Origin: Streptomyces flaveus
Lineage (GTDB): Bacteria > Actinomycetota > Actinomycetes > Streptomycetales > Streptomycetaceae
Direction: 5' to 3'
DNA length: 64,000 nucleotides
Assembly: GCF_014647675.1 (NCBI RefSeq)
Contig: NZ_BMPQ01000002.1
Location: forward strand, 365,171 to 429,170
Under the pieces are notes generated by a model that saw only the letters and a program-made list of their open reading frames with translations, did no database searches and was not told the origin of the DNA. Of the stretch, positions 33,075 through 41,423 are shown piece after piece; position 1 is the stretch's first letter, and every line of letters begins with the position of its first letter. A program made the translations under genes and the position numbers.

Positions 33075-34367
33075 TTACTCTCCTTCAACCCGCATGATGC
33101 TGGCGACACCCCGCACGGTGTCGAGGCTGCGCAGCGCCTCGACGGTCCCGTTCAGGGAGGCGTCGGACGCGTGGTGGGTGACGACGACGAGAGAGGCCTC
33201 GCCGTCTTTCCCTTGCTGGCGAACCGTATCGATTGAGACACCGTGCTCGGCGAAAACGGTCGCGACCTGGGCGAGAACACCCGGTTTGTCCGCCACATCG
33301 AGACTGATGTGGTAGCGCGTGACGACCTCGCCCATCGGCGAGACGGGCAGCTGGGTGTACGCGGAGGCGCCGGGTCCGGTGGCACCGCTGATCCGGTTGC
33401 GGCAGACGGCCACGAGGTCGCCGAGGACCGCGGAGGCGGTCGGCGCACCGCCCGCGCCGGGACCGTAGAACATCAGCTGCCCCGCGGCGTCCGACTCGAC
33501 GAACACGGCGTTGTACGCGCCGCGCACGGAGGCGAGCGGGTGGGCCAGCGGAATCATCGCGGGGTGCACGCGCGCGGTGACGGACCCTCCGTCGGCGGCC
33601 CGTTCACAGATGGCGAGCAGCTTGATGGTGCAGCCCATCCCCTTCGCCGAGGCGAAGTCGGCGGCGGTGACCTCGGTCATGCCCTCGCGGTACACGTCGT
33701 CGAGCCCCACGCGCGTGTGGAAGGCGATTCCGGCGAGGATCGCGGCCTTGGCGGCGGCGTCGAAGCCTTCGACGTCCGCGGTGGGATCGGCTTCCGCGTA
33801 CCCGAGCGCGGAGGCCTCGTCGAGGGCCTCCTGGTAGCCGGCGCCCGTCGAATCCATCTTGTCGAGGATGAAGTTGGTGGTGCCGTTGACGATGCCGAGC
33901 ACGCGGTTGACCTTGTCGCCGGCGAGGGACTCGCGCAGCGGCCGGATCAGCGGGATGGCACCGGCGACGGCTGCCTCGTAATAGAGGTCCTTGTTCTGCT
34001 CCTCGGCGATGGCGTGCAGGCCCGCGCCGTCCTGGGCGAGCAGCGCCTTGTTCGCGGAGACGACGGAGGCGCCGTGCTCGAAGGCGGTGGTGATGAGGGA
34101 GCGGGCAGGCTCGATACCGCCGATGAGCTCGACGACCACGTCGATGTCCCCCCGTTTGACGAGGGCGGTGGCGTCGGTGGTGATGAGCTCGGCCGGGATG
34201 CCCTCCCGTACCTTGTCGGGCCGCCGGACGGCGACGCCCGCCAGCTCGACGGGGGCCCCGATGCGGGCGGCGAGGTCGGCAGCGTGCGTCGTCATGATGC
34301 GCGCCACCTCTGAGCCGACAACACCACAGCCCAGCAGCGCCACCTTCAGCGGACGCGTACGCATCAT
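33075..34367 (-). CDS. hom: Homoserine dehydrogenase
   Basis: A 430-residue homoserine dehydrogenase. An N-terminal NAD(P) fold (VALLGCGVVGSEVARIM) leads into the catalytic domain (IVNGTTNFILDKM; the Lys region). A C-terminal ACT domain (YHISLDVADKPGVLAQVATVFAEHGVSI) probably gives threonine feedback control. The next in-frame ATG at 34364 has slightly better spacing from GAGG. Confidence 0.97.
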   Translation of the reverse strand: MMRTRPLKVALLGCGVVGSEVARIMTTHAADLAARIGAPVELAGVAVRRPDKVREGIPAELITTDATALVKRGDIDVVVELIGGIEPARSLITTAFEHGASVVSANKALLAQDGAGLHAIAEEQNKDLYYEAAVAGAIPLIRPLRESLAGDKVNRVLGIVNGTTNFILDKMDSTGAGYQEALDEASALGYAEADPTADVEGFDAAAKAAILAGIAFHTRVGLDDVYREGMTEVTAADFASAKGMGCTIKLLAICERAADGGSVTARVHPAMIPLAHPLASVRGAYNAVFVESDAAGQLMFYGPGAGGAPTASAVLGDLVAVCRNRISGATGPGASAYTQLPVSPMGEVVTRYHISLDVADKPGVLAQVATVFAEHGVSIDTVRQQGKDGEASLVVVTHHASDASLNGTVEALRSLDTVRGVASIMRVEGE

Positions 34368-34503
34368 CCGACCTCGTTTCCTCTTACCGTCACGGTGGAT
34401 CCAGTCTCACTCACCGGACGGGACTTTCTATGCCATGTCCGGATCGTGAGATGTCTATTTCATTTCTCCGGCGGCCGATCACAGGAGATCTTCCGCCGGT
34501 TGT

Positions 34504-34552
34504 CTGCGTACGTCAGCGGGTCATCCGGCTGCGTACGTCAGTGGCTCATCCG
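34504..34552. repeat. Near-perfect 24-bp tandem repeat at the lysA stop
   Basis: CTGCGTACGTCAG-(C/T)GG-(G/C)-TCATCCG occurs at 34504-34527 and 34529-34552 with two mismatches. The second copy covers the lysA stop codon, so the first looks like a duplication of the gene end with its own in-register TGA. Confidence 0.85.
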
Positions 34553-35937
34553 ACATCGAGGCGCAGCAGGTCCTCCTCCGTCTCCCGGCGCACGATCACC
34601 CGGGCCTCGCCGTCCCTGACCGCGACGACGGGCGGGCGCAGCGCGTGGTTGTAGTTGCTGGCCATCGAGCGGCAGTACGCCCCGGTGGCCGGCACGGCGA
34701 TGAGGTCACCGGGCGCGAGATCGGCGGGCAGGAAGGCGTCGCGTACGACGATGTCGCCGCTCTCGCAGTGCTTGCCGACGACGCGTACGAGCATGGGTTC
34801 GGCGTCGCTCACGCGGGAGACGAGGGCGACGGTGTACTCGGCGTCGTACAGGGCGGTGCGGATGTTGTCGGACATGCCGCCGTCGACGGAGACGTAAGTG
34901 CGCAGTCCGTCGAGCGGCTTGATGGTGCCGACCTCGTACAGGGTGAAGGCGGTCGGCCCGACGATGGCGCGCCCCGGCTCGACGGAGATGCGGGGGGTGC
35001 GGAGCTTCGCGGACTCGCACTCGCGCGTGACGATCTCGTTCAGCGCCTTGGCGATCTCGTGCGGCTCGCTCGGGTCGTCCTCGCTGGTGTAGGCGATGCC
35101 GAGGCCGCCGCCGAGGTCGATCTCGGGCAGCTCGACGCCGTGCTCGTCGCGGATCTCGGCGAGCAGCTTGACCACCCGGCGCGCGGCGACCTCGAAACCA
35201 GCCATGTCGAAGATCTGCGAGCCGATATGGCTGTGAATCCCGATGAGTTCGAGTCCGTCGAGGGCGAGGGCCCGCCGTACGGCCTCGGCGGCCTGCCCGT
35301 CCGCGAGCCCGATGCCGAACTTCTGGTCCTCGTGGGCCGTGGCAATGAACTCGTGCGTGTGCGCCTCGACGCCGACCGTCACCCGGATCTGCACGCGCTG
35401 CCGCCTGCCGAGCGACTGGGCGATGTGCGCGACGCGGACGATCTCCTGGAAGGAGTCGAGGACGATGCGTCCCACGCCGCGGCTGATGGCCTCGGTGATT
35501 TCCTCGGTGGACTTGTTGTTGCCGTGGAAGGCGATGCGGTCGGCGGGCATGCCGGCGGACAGGGCGGTGGTGAGTTCGCCGCCGGAGCAGACGTCGAGGT
35601 TGAGCCCCTCCTCGTGCAGCCAGCGCACGACGGCGCGCGACAGGAACGCCTTGCCGGCGTAGAAGACGTCGGCGTCCTCCCCGAAGGCGGTACGCCAGGC
35701 GCGCGCCCGCGCACGGAAGTCGGCCTCGTCGATGAAGTACGCCGGGGTGCCGAACTCCTCGGCGAGCTTCTTCACATCGATGCCGCCCACGCTGACGACT
35801 CCGTCGGTCGTACGCGTGACGGTCTGCGCCCAGACCTTCGAGTCCAGGGCGTTGAGATCGGTGGGCGGCGCGGTGTAGTGCCCCTCGGGCAGAACATCGG
35901 CGTGACGGGGCCCGGCGGGATGTGCGGAACGGCTCAT
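34546..35937 (-). CDS. lysA: Diaminopimelate decarboxylase
   Basis: A 463-residue fold-III PLP enzyme that makes lysine from meso-diaminopimelate. The PLP Lys is in DVFYAGKAFLSRAV. HGNNKS, GIHSHIGSQI, DLGGGLGIAY, the EPGRAIV motif and CESGD are conserved. The ATG at 35937 is chosen; the open frame continues upstream to 36432, but that part is antisense to the next gene and has no coding character. hom follows in the same direction. Confidence 0.97.
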   Translation of the reverse strand: MSRSAHPAGPRHADVLPEGHYTAPPTDLNALDSKVWAQTVTRTTDGVVSVGGIDVKKLAEEFGTPAYFIDEADFRARARAWRTAFGEDADVFYAGKAFLSRAVVRWLHEEGLNLDVCSGGELTTALSAGMPADRIAFHGNNKSTEEITEAISRGVGRIVLDSFQEIVRVAHIAQSLGRRQRVQIRVTVGVEAHTHEFIATAHEDQKFGIGLADGQAAEAVRRALALDGLELIGIHSHIGSQIFDMAGFEVAARRVVKLLAEIRDEHGVELPEIDLGGGLGIAYTSEDDPSEPHEIAKALNEIVTRECESAKLRTPRISVEPGRAIVGPTAFTLYEVGTIKPLDGLRTYVSVDGGMSDNIRTALYDAEYTVALVSRVSDAEPMLVRVVGKHCESGDIVVRDAFLPADLAPGDLIAVPATGAYCRSMASNYNHALRPPVVAVRDGEARVIVRRETEEDLLRLDVG

Positions 35938-35959
35938 GACTTGTCTTTCTTCGGCTCTC

Positions 35960-37075
35960 TCAGAGGTGTTCGGGTGCGTCGATGCCGAGCAGGGACAGGC
36001 CGCCGGCCAGCACCGTCCCGGCGGCTTCGGCAAGCGCCAGCCGGGCCCGGTGGGCGGCCGAGGGTTTCTCGTCACCGAGAGGGAGGACGCGGGTGACCTC
36101 CTGGTAGCGGAGGAGGGCGTCGGCGATGACGACGAGGTGGCGGGCCAGGTGGTCGGGGGCGCGGCGGGTGGCTGCGGTGGCGAGGGCGGCGGGGTGGTCG
36201 GCCAGGGCCGTGAGGAGGGCGGCTGAGGAATGGTCGGGGTTTTGTGGCTGTACGTCGCCGGGGGCGCCGTCGAAGCCGAGGTCGGCGGCGTTGCGGCTGA
36301 GGGCTCGGGCGCGGGCGTGTGCGTAACGGACCCTGAAGAGGGGGTTGGTCTCGCGCTGCACGAGGTGGTCGGCGGTGATCCTGGGCCGGTCGTGGGGGGC
36401 CGGGTGGAGAAGGGCCCAGCGGGCGGCGTCACGGCCGAGGGGGGTGGGGTCCTCGGGTGCCGGTACGGGGCGGAGGTTCACGTCGAGGGGGATGCGGTCC
36501 TCGGGTGCCGGTACCGGCCGGGGGTTCACCTCGAGAGGGGCGGGAGCGCCGGGTCGGCCGTGGGCGTCGACGGTCACGCCGAGGGGCTCGGCCCACACGG
36601 GGTCCGGTTCGGCCTCGCAGGACGTACGGACGAGGGCACCCTGCGTACGGAGGATCCCGGCGAGCACCTGCCCACTGACCGCGGCGCGCACCTCGCACGG
36701 GTGGTGCAACTGCACGATCCGCCCGCTCGGTTCCTCGGCGTACCCGTAACGAACGCCGCGCCGCAGGATCTCCCGGACCAGGGCCTCCGCTCCCCCGTCG
36801 AGGGTGATGTTGAGGAAGCCGGGCCCGGTGATCTCGACGCGTGCGACCCCCTCGGCCTCGGTGATGAGCGGCCGCAGGATCTCGGCGACATGGCGTGGCG
36901 GACGCCCGGCGGGCCGGGCCAGCTGCAGGGCGACATTCGTGGCGTAGTCACCGCATCCCCCAGGCCCCGGCGGCGCCACCACGGCCCGCGCGGGCACGGC
37001 CACGCTGAGCTCACCGGCGTCCACGGCGCGGCGCACGGCGCACAGGACGGTACGGGAGAGCTCGACGGGGGTCAC
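35960..37075 (-). CDS. nrtL: ArgS-related anticodon-binding protein (NrtL)
   Basis: A 371-residue protein with an N-terminal region like the Add-1 domain of arginyl-tRNA synthetase (GDYATNVALQLARPAGRPPRHVAEILRPLI, ITGPGFLNITL). The C-terminus is a DALR-type anticodon-binding domain (NPLFRVRYAHARARALSRNA, LVVIADALLRYQEV). The Rossmann catalytic core with HIGH and KMSKS is absent. A short internal duplication is seen (PLEVNPRPVPAPED / PLDVNLRPVPAPED). It is probably not an aminoacylating enzyme; it may bind tRNA-Arg. It lies about 0.8 kb from the tRNA-Arg gene. Confidence 0.85.
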   Translation of the reverse strand: MTPVELSRTVLCAVRRAVDAGELSVAVPARAVVAPPGPGGCGDYATNVALQLARPAGRPPRHVAEILRPLITEAEGVARVEITGPGFLNITLDGGAEALVREILRRGVRYGYAEEPSGRIVQLHHPCEVRAAVSGQVLAGILRTQGALVRTSCEAEPDPVWAEPLGVTVDAHGRPGAPAPLEVNPRPVPAPEDRIPLDVNLRPVPAPEDPTPLGRDAARWALLHPAPHDRPRITADHLVQRETNPLFRVRYAHARARALSRNAADLGFDGAPGDVQPQNPDHSSAALLTALADHPAALATAATRRAPDHLARHLVVIADALLRYQEVTRVLPLGDEKPSAAHRARLALAEAAGTVLAGGLSLLGIDAPEHL

Positions 37076-37233
37076 GGGGACAAGCGTATGGGAGGAGGGG
37101 GGTGGGTGAGCGAGCCGATTTGGGGAGGGTCCGGGATGTGGACGGGAGGATGCGGACAGTGCTGGGCCGGGCCGTCAGCGCACGGATCCGTGGGGCGCCG
37201 ACCCGCCGGGGCCGGACCGTCGCCCCTCCCCCT

Positions 37234-37701
37234 TCAACCGCCGGCGCGCCCCGCCCGCTCGGCACACTCGGTCTCGCCCGCGGCTCCCGGGGCCCCGAGC
37301 GGACTCCCGAGGGAGGCTCCGCCACCGCGCCGCTCCATCAACTGCCGTACGAGCCGCACGAGTTCGGCAGGCTCAAAGGGCTTGGCCAGAAAGGCGTCCA
37401 CCCCCACATCGAGCCCGCCCTCGACCTCGTACTGCGAACAGGCGCTCACGACGGCGAGGGGCAGATTCCGGGTCCGCGGATCGGCACGGAGCCGGGCGGC
37501 GGTCCGCAGCCCGTCGAGCCGGGGCATCACGACGTCCAGGGTGATGACATCGGGCCGCACGTGATGAACGACATCCAGACACTCGGCACCGTCAGCCGCG
37601 GTCACGACCTCGAAACCCTCCAGCTCGAGGTTGACCCTGATCAACTGCCGGATGACCTTGTTGTCGTCCACAACAAGCACCCGACCCGACGCGCCTGGCA
37701 C
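37234..37701 (-). CDS. Single-domain response regulator
   Basis: A receiver domain of about 155 residues from the GTG at 37701. It shows the acidic pair VVDDNK, phospho-acceptor Asp in DVITLDVVMPRLDG, Ser/Thr in AVVSAC and Lys in FLAKPFEP. A Gly-rich C-tail follows, with no output domain. The cognate kinase is not nearby. An upstream start (to 37851) would give a non-conserved N-terminus. Confidence 0.85.
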   Translation of the reverse strand: MPGASGRVLVVDDNKVIRQLIRVNLELEGFEVVTAADGAECLDVVHHVRPDVITLDVVMPRLDGLRTAARLRADPRTRNLPLAVVSACSQYEVEGGLDVGVDAFLAKPFEPAELVRLVRQLMERRGGGASLGSPLGAPGAAGETECAERAGRAGG

Positions 37702-37867
37702 AACTCGAGAGTAGGTCCGCTCCCCCGCCCGCGTCCGGCTTTTCCCCACTTCCACCCCGCCCACGGGCCCGCGCCCCCACCCGTTTCCCCACACCAAAAC
37801 CGGTTCCTGATGCCCCCGAAAGAGCTGGTAGGGTTCTACCCGTCGCCGCACAAACCGCGCCCGACAC

Positions 37868-37939
37868 GCCCCCGTAGCTCAGGGGATAGAGCAACGGCCT
37901 CCGGAGCCGTGTGCGCAGGTTCGAATCCTGCCGGGGGCA
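37868..37939 (+). tRNA. tRNA-Arg (anticodon CCG)
   Basis: A cloverleaf can be drawn: acceptor GCCCCCG/CGGGGGC, D-stem GCTC/GAGC, anticodon stem ACGGC/GCCGT with loop CTCCGGA (anticodon CCG), T-stem GCAGG/CCTGC with loop TTCGAAT, discriminator A. CCA is not encoded. It marks the border between core and accessory DNA. In Streptomyces this tRNA-Arg is a known integration site for mobile elements. Confidence 0.97.
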
Positions 37940-37950
37940 CCGGAAATCAA

Positions 37951-37982
37951 GGCCCTGAACTGCAGAAACGCAGTTCAGGGCC
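37951..37982 (+). terminator. Rho-independent terminator of tRNA-Arg
   Basis: A perfect 13-bp stem (GGCCCTGAACTGC / GCAGTTCAGGGCC) with loop AGAAAC is followed by TTTCTT. It starts 11 bp after the tRNA. Confidence 0.95.
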
Positions 37983-38333
37983 TTTCTTGTGCATGCCAAA
38001 AGGCACACGGCCTACTTGCCCATGACCACCCGGTCCAGCGAGCCTTTGACCTGCGACTTTACGGTGCCAGGCGGACGAAACCCCAAATGTCCGATCCCGC
38101 AGACTCGCTTCGTGCGGGACATACGCGGGACAGAGGACTGCCGGACGAAACCACAACCGAAAAACACCCAACGTGACCTGCACGTTTGCCGACGAGGACG
38201 GCCGTAAAACAGACGGAGAAACACGCCGTTTCATTTTCCCCGGCCAGCCCTCGGCACGAACGTGAGCAGCTCGTCGCCGCAGCGGATCCGAGAGCCGCTA
38301 CCACGACGCGACGGGTTACGGCATGCTGAGCGT
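37983..38333. other. Junction DNA with short direct repeats after tRNA-Arg
   Basis: 351 bp without a convincing gene. It holds a 16-bp repeat of the CGGACGAAACC-CAA type at 38071-38086 and 38141-38156 (14 of 16 identical). GCGGGACA occurs twice 11 bp apart, at 38114-38121 and 38125-38132. Such phased repeats next to a tRNA resemble recombinase arm or excisionase sites left by an integrated element. Open frames here have no recognisable integrase motif. Confidence 0.45.
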
Positions 38334-38654
38334 ATGAGCAGGTACGCCGCCGCGAGGATCTACGCGCTTCCGGAGTCACTCGACGAGTTGGTCGGGCCGT
38401 CCTCCGGAACTGTGACCCTGCCCCGGCACATCGACTGGGGCCCGCACTACGAGTACGACCTCGCCGACGAGGCCGACCTGCTCCTCATGTACGAGCGGGT
38501 CATCCGCGAGGCCCAGTCACAGGCCGACCTACAGGTGCACCTGAATGCCGATCTGATGCGCCGACACTGGACGGACCTGTTCCTGCCCACTCCGGCCCGT
38601 AGGGCCTGGCAGACCCGCTTCCCCGAGCTCGCGCCTGCGGCGGCCGCGGCATAG
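38334..38654 (+). CDS. Partner protein of AbiEii-type nucleotidyltransferase
   Basis: A 106-residue, helix-rich protein (MSRYAAARIYALPESLDELVG... ending FPELAPAAAAA). The stop overlaps the next start by 1 bp (TAGTG), so the pair is coupled. By position it would be the antitoxin-like partner of the nucleotidyltransferase. It lacks the winged-helix antitoxin domain of classic AbiEi and is not otherwise recognised. Confidence 0.65.
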   Translation: MSRYAAARIYALPESLDELVGPSSGTVTLPRHIDWGPHYEYDLADEADLLLMYERVIREAQSQADLQVHLNADLMRRHWTDLFLPTPARRAWQTRFPELAPAAAAA

Positions 38655-39328
38655 TGGACGAGCTGCACCGCCGACTGATCCGCATCGGGCTCGACGCACT
38701 CGCCGACGACTTCGGCTACGCCCTGGCAGGCGGCTACGCCGTCCAGGCCCATCAGTTCGTCAACCGGGTCAGCGACGACGTCGACCTCTTTGCTCCGATC
38801 AACCGGGCCACCGCCGAGATGCCTGCGGCCACCGAACGCGTCATCGCCGCCTACGAGGCTGCGGGCTTCACCGTGGAACTGGCCCACCAGAACACCGAAC
38901 ACACCTATACGCGGCTGAACGTCACTGATCCCATCAGCGGCATCCAGAACAAGGTGGAACTCGTCGCCGAGTTCCTCAACCATCCACCGGTGTCCTCCGA
39001 GTTGGGCCCGGTCCTGCACCCCGACGACGTTGCCGCCGGGAAGACCAGCGCCTTGGACGGCCGGGCTGAGGTCCGCGACGCCATCGACGTCGACGGCCTC
39101 CTCAAGGCCGGATACACCCGCGAGCGCCTGATGGAGCTGGCCAGGCAGAACGACGACGGCTTCGCCCCGCGAATGTTCGCCGACTCGCTCGCCCGCATCC
39201 AGCGCTATACCGACAAGCAGTTCGCCGCCTACGGCCTTACGGCCGCCGAAGCTGCATGCCTGCGCCAGCGATTCGCCGACTGGCAACGCGAACTCATCGG
39301 CCCGCAGGACGAGAATCCCGCGGAATAG
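38654..39328 (+). CDS. AbiEii/AbiGii-type nucleotidyltransferase toxin
   Basis: A 224-residue protein with the AbiEii-type nucleotidyltransferase core. The motif ALAGGYAVQAHQF is followed by RVSDDVDLFAP, whose Asp residues bind metal. HPDDVAAGKTSALDGRAEVRDAIDV and a helical C-terminus follow, as in other members. AbiEii enzymes act on tRNA or other RNAs and give phage defence or growth arrest. It starts at GTG overlapping the stop of its partner. It is the first clear cargo gene right of the tRNA. Confidence 0.8.
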   Translation: MDELHRRLIRIGLDALADDFGYALAGGYAVQAHQFVNRVSDDVDLFAPINRATAEMPAATERVIAAYEAAGFTVELAHQNTEHTYTRLNVTDPISGIQNKVELVAEFLNHPPVSSELGPVLHPDDVAAGKTSALDGRAEVRDAIDVDGLLKAGYTRERLMELARQNDDGFAPRMFADSLARIQRYTDKQFAAYGLTAAEAACLRQRFADWQRELIGPQDENPAE

Positions 39329-39722
39329 CGAGCCGCAGCCGCAGCGACCGTCGCGTCGTCCCGCCTTCAGTCCGTCTAAAAGAACACGGCCGCTGACGCG
39401 AAACCTCCGTCGCCTGGGCCCGGTTCTCCCGAACGACCATGGCCGCGTGGCCGTCGCCGGAGTTGATCCCCGGTCCAGGCGATGACACATCGAGCAGCGG
39501 CCGCTCCCTGCTCCAAAGCCGCTCAGCGTGGCCTGGCACCGCGGTGTCGGCCCAACGGCCCGGCTGCAGATACTCCGTAGCGCACAGATACCAGACGTGA
39601 GGAATCTCCCGCTGCGGCACGGGAACCAACTCGGCCTGCCAGCCGACGCCTTGGGAAAAAACGCTGCACGGACGCCTGTTGCGGCCTCGTCTATCGCCTG
39701 CTGAGCATCCTGAGCAGGGCAT
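39294..39722 (-). pseudogene. Possible gene remnant
   Basis: An open frame of ~140 codons whose middle (WQAELVPVPQREIPHVWYLCATEYLQPGRWADTAVPGHAERLW) looks protein-like. The N-terminus has no ribosome binding site, and the frame overlaps the end of the AbiEii gene by 35 bp. I do not recognise the family. It may be the remains of an older gene of the island. Confidence 0.3.
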
Positions 39723-39747
39723 CAGTCAGCCTTGCCCTTTGCGCGGT

Positions 39748-39787
39748 TGTCGGATGACGCCCCCTCGCACAGCTGTCTGATGACACC
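39748..39787 (+). promoter_or_regulatory. Direct repeat before the Met-rich membrane protein
   Basis: TGTCGGATGACGCC (39748-39761) and TGTCTGATGACACC (39774-39787) differ at two positions and lie 26 bp apart. The second ends 8 bp before the start codon. They may be a regulator site or a duplicated promoter element for the copper/ECF operon. Confidence 0.5.
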
Positions 39788-39795
39788 ATGTCGGC

Positions 39796-40452
39796 ATGAC
39801 CACCGGGCTGGTGTCTCGCGCCGTACGAGCCGCGTTCTTCGCGGTCGTCTGCGTGTTGACGGCGGCTGTGGGCCATGCCTGGGCGTCCGGCGTGTCTCCG
39901 TCCTGGTTCGTCCTGGGGAGCGCCTTCGTCGGCACAGCGTCCGCTGCGTGGTGGGTCGCCGGGCGCGAGCGCGGCGCCGTGGTGGTGACCGGCTCCACGG
40001 TTGTGGCCCAACTCGGCCTGCACTCCCTGTTCGATCTGTTGCACCCGGACCCGATGGCTTCCATGGCGAGCGCGGAGCACGCCGAGCTCATGAAGCGCAT
40101 GAGTCACGAACAGCTCATGGAACACATGGACAGCATGAGCATGAGTTCCATGAGCATGATGGCGTCTGGTGGTCACACCTCCACCCTCATGTTTGCCGCG
40201 CACTCGCTTGCCGCCCTGGTATGCGGGCTGTGGCTGTGGCGCGGTGAATCCGCAGCGTTCCGGCTCGGCCGCGCACTCGCTGCTGCGGTGTTCGTGCCGC
40301 TCCGGCTGGCTCTGCGGATCGCGGGCTCACTGTCCCGGCCGCAGCTGCCCGAACGTCCGGTAACCCCAGGCCCCGCACGCAGGCTGCGTGCGGCACTGCT
40401 GCAGCACGTCGTCTCGCGTAGAGGCCCTCCGGGGTACATGGCCCACTGCTGA
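39796..40452 (+). CDS. Met/His-rich membrane protein of copper/ECF module (copy A)
   Basis: A 218-residue membrane protein. Three N-terminal helices are followed by an extracytoplasmic-looking loop dense in Met, His and Ser (around residues 85-130, including HMDSMSMSSMSMM). A fourth helix (FAAHSLAALVCGLWLW), a short further hydrophobic stretch and a basic tail ending VSRRGPPGYMAHC come next. Met-rich loops bind Cu(I). The protein at 62081 has the same layout and a related SRGPP tail. Both lie directly upstream of an ECF sigma gene, so this may be a copper sensor or anti-sigma-like partner. That role is inference; the family is not characterised to my knowledge. Confidence 0.75.
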   Translation: MTTGLVSRAVRAAFFAVVCVLTAAVGHAWASGVSPSWFVLGSAFVGTASAAWWVAGRERGAVVVTGSTVVAQLGLHSLFDLLHPDPMASMASAEHAELMKRMSHEQLMEHMDSMSMSSMSMMASGGHTSTLMFAAHSLAALVCGLWLWRGESAAFRLGRALAAAVFVPLRLALRIAGSLSRPQLPERPVTPGPARRLRAALLQHVVSRRGPPGYMAHC

Positions 40453-40473
40453 CCGTCTGTCCATGACAGACGG
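40453..40473. promoter_or_regulatory. Palindrome after the Met-rich gene
   Basis: CCGTCTGTC (40453-40461) and GACAGACGG (40465-40473) form a perfect 9-bp stem with a CAT loop, starting right after the stop codon. It lies in the 204-bp gap before the ECF gene. It may be a partial terminator, or an operator for a separate sigma promoter. Confidence 0.6.
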
Positions 40474-40656
40474 AGTACCGGCGTGCCCGTCTGCCGTATG
40501 CACCGTGAGGTGGCACCGCGCTGCACGCCGGCCCTTGGCCCATGGCGCTCCGGCGCGCCTACCCGCCGTGGATGAGGCGCGTCTTGAGTGCCCCGACTGC
40601 CGGGCCGCGCCCTGCCGTTCCTTGGTGCGCGCCCGCAGCATCCCGAAGGACGCTTT

Positions 40657-41271
40657 GTGATGATCCCTGCCCTTGCCGGGCTTGCCCCGAGGCCATCCGG
40701 TCCGGGGAACGACGAAGAAGAAGTGACCGATTGGGCGCTGGCCGCCCGGAATGGCGACCCCATGGCCGTCGAGCGCTTCGTCAGGGCGACCTACAGTGAC
40801 GTCTGGCGGTTCGTGGCCCACCTCAGTGGCGACACTCACGGTGCCGACGACCTGGCCCAGGACGCCTTCCTGCGCGCCTTGAACAGCCTGCCGCAGTTTG
40901 CCGGTCGTTCAGGCGTCCGCACCTGGCTCATGGCGATCGCCCGCCGGTCAGTCATCGACCGCTACCGGTACGCCTCTGCCCGCCCCCAGGTTGCCGAGAC
41001 CGCCGACTGGCGGACTGCGGCCGAAGGCACACAGCCGTCCGGGCTGCCGGGCTTCGATGAGGGCGTGGCGCTGCTCGATCTGTTAGATGGCCTGGCTGCC
41101 TCGCGCCGTGAGGCGTTCGTACTGACCCAACTCCTCGGACTGTCCTATGCCGACGCCGCCTCCGCCGTGGGATGTCCGATCGGTACCGTCCGCTCCCGGG
41201 TGGCGCGGGCCCGCGAGGACTTGAACGCCTTGCTGTGGGCTGCGGAGGTATGCGGGGAGCCGGAACGTTAG
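40657..41271 (+). CDS. ECF sigma factor (copper module copy A)
   Basis: A 204-residue sigma-70 family ECF protein. Region 2 is seen in DVWRFVAHLSGDTHGADDLAQDAFLRAL and TWLMAIARRSVIDRYR; region 4 in REAFVLTQLLGLSYADAASAVGCPIGTVRSRVARAREDL. The start is GTG 40657, with GAAGGA at a 6-nt spacing; ATG 40660 is the alternative. No classical zinc anti-sigma gene is adjacent, only the Met-rich membrane protein. A close paralogue lies at 61297. In mycobacteria the ECF factor SigC controls a copper ATPase gene and the isonitrile peptide operon, so control of the nearby chalkophore cluster is plausible. Confidence 0.92.
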   Translation: MMIPALAGLAPRPSGPGNDEEEVTDWALAARNGDPMAVERFVRATYSDVWRFVAHLSGDTHGADDLAQDAFLRALNSLPQFAGRSGVRTWLMAIARRSVIDRYRYASARPQVAETADWRTAAEGTQPSGLPGFDEGVALLDLLDGLAASRREAFVLTQLLGLSYADAASAVGCPIGTVRSRVARAREDLNALLWAAEVCGEPER

Positions 41272-41423
41272 CGGCGCGAATTCAACTGTCCCTACTAGGG
41301 GTCGTGGCGCGGCAGCGTCTGGTTCCCGGCCCCTGTCGAGAATCGGAAGCATTTGAAGCACGGGGAGCGTGCGGGGCATTTTCTGCTCCGCCCGCACCTC
41401 CACAGCCCGCCGGCAAGCGATTT

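Noticed and set aside
35938..36432. N-terminal extension of lysA
   Set aside because: The extra frame is antisense to nrtL and Pro/Thr-rich; the family start is at 35937.
37947..38379. Minus-strand frames after tRNA-Arg as an integrase
   Set aside because: No tyrosine-recombinase R-H-R-Y or serine-recombinase motif is visible, and the frames have no coding character.
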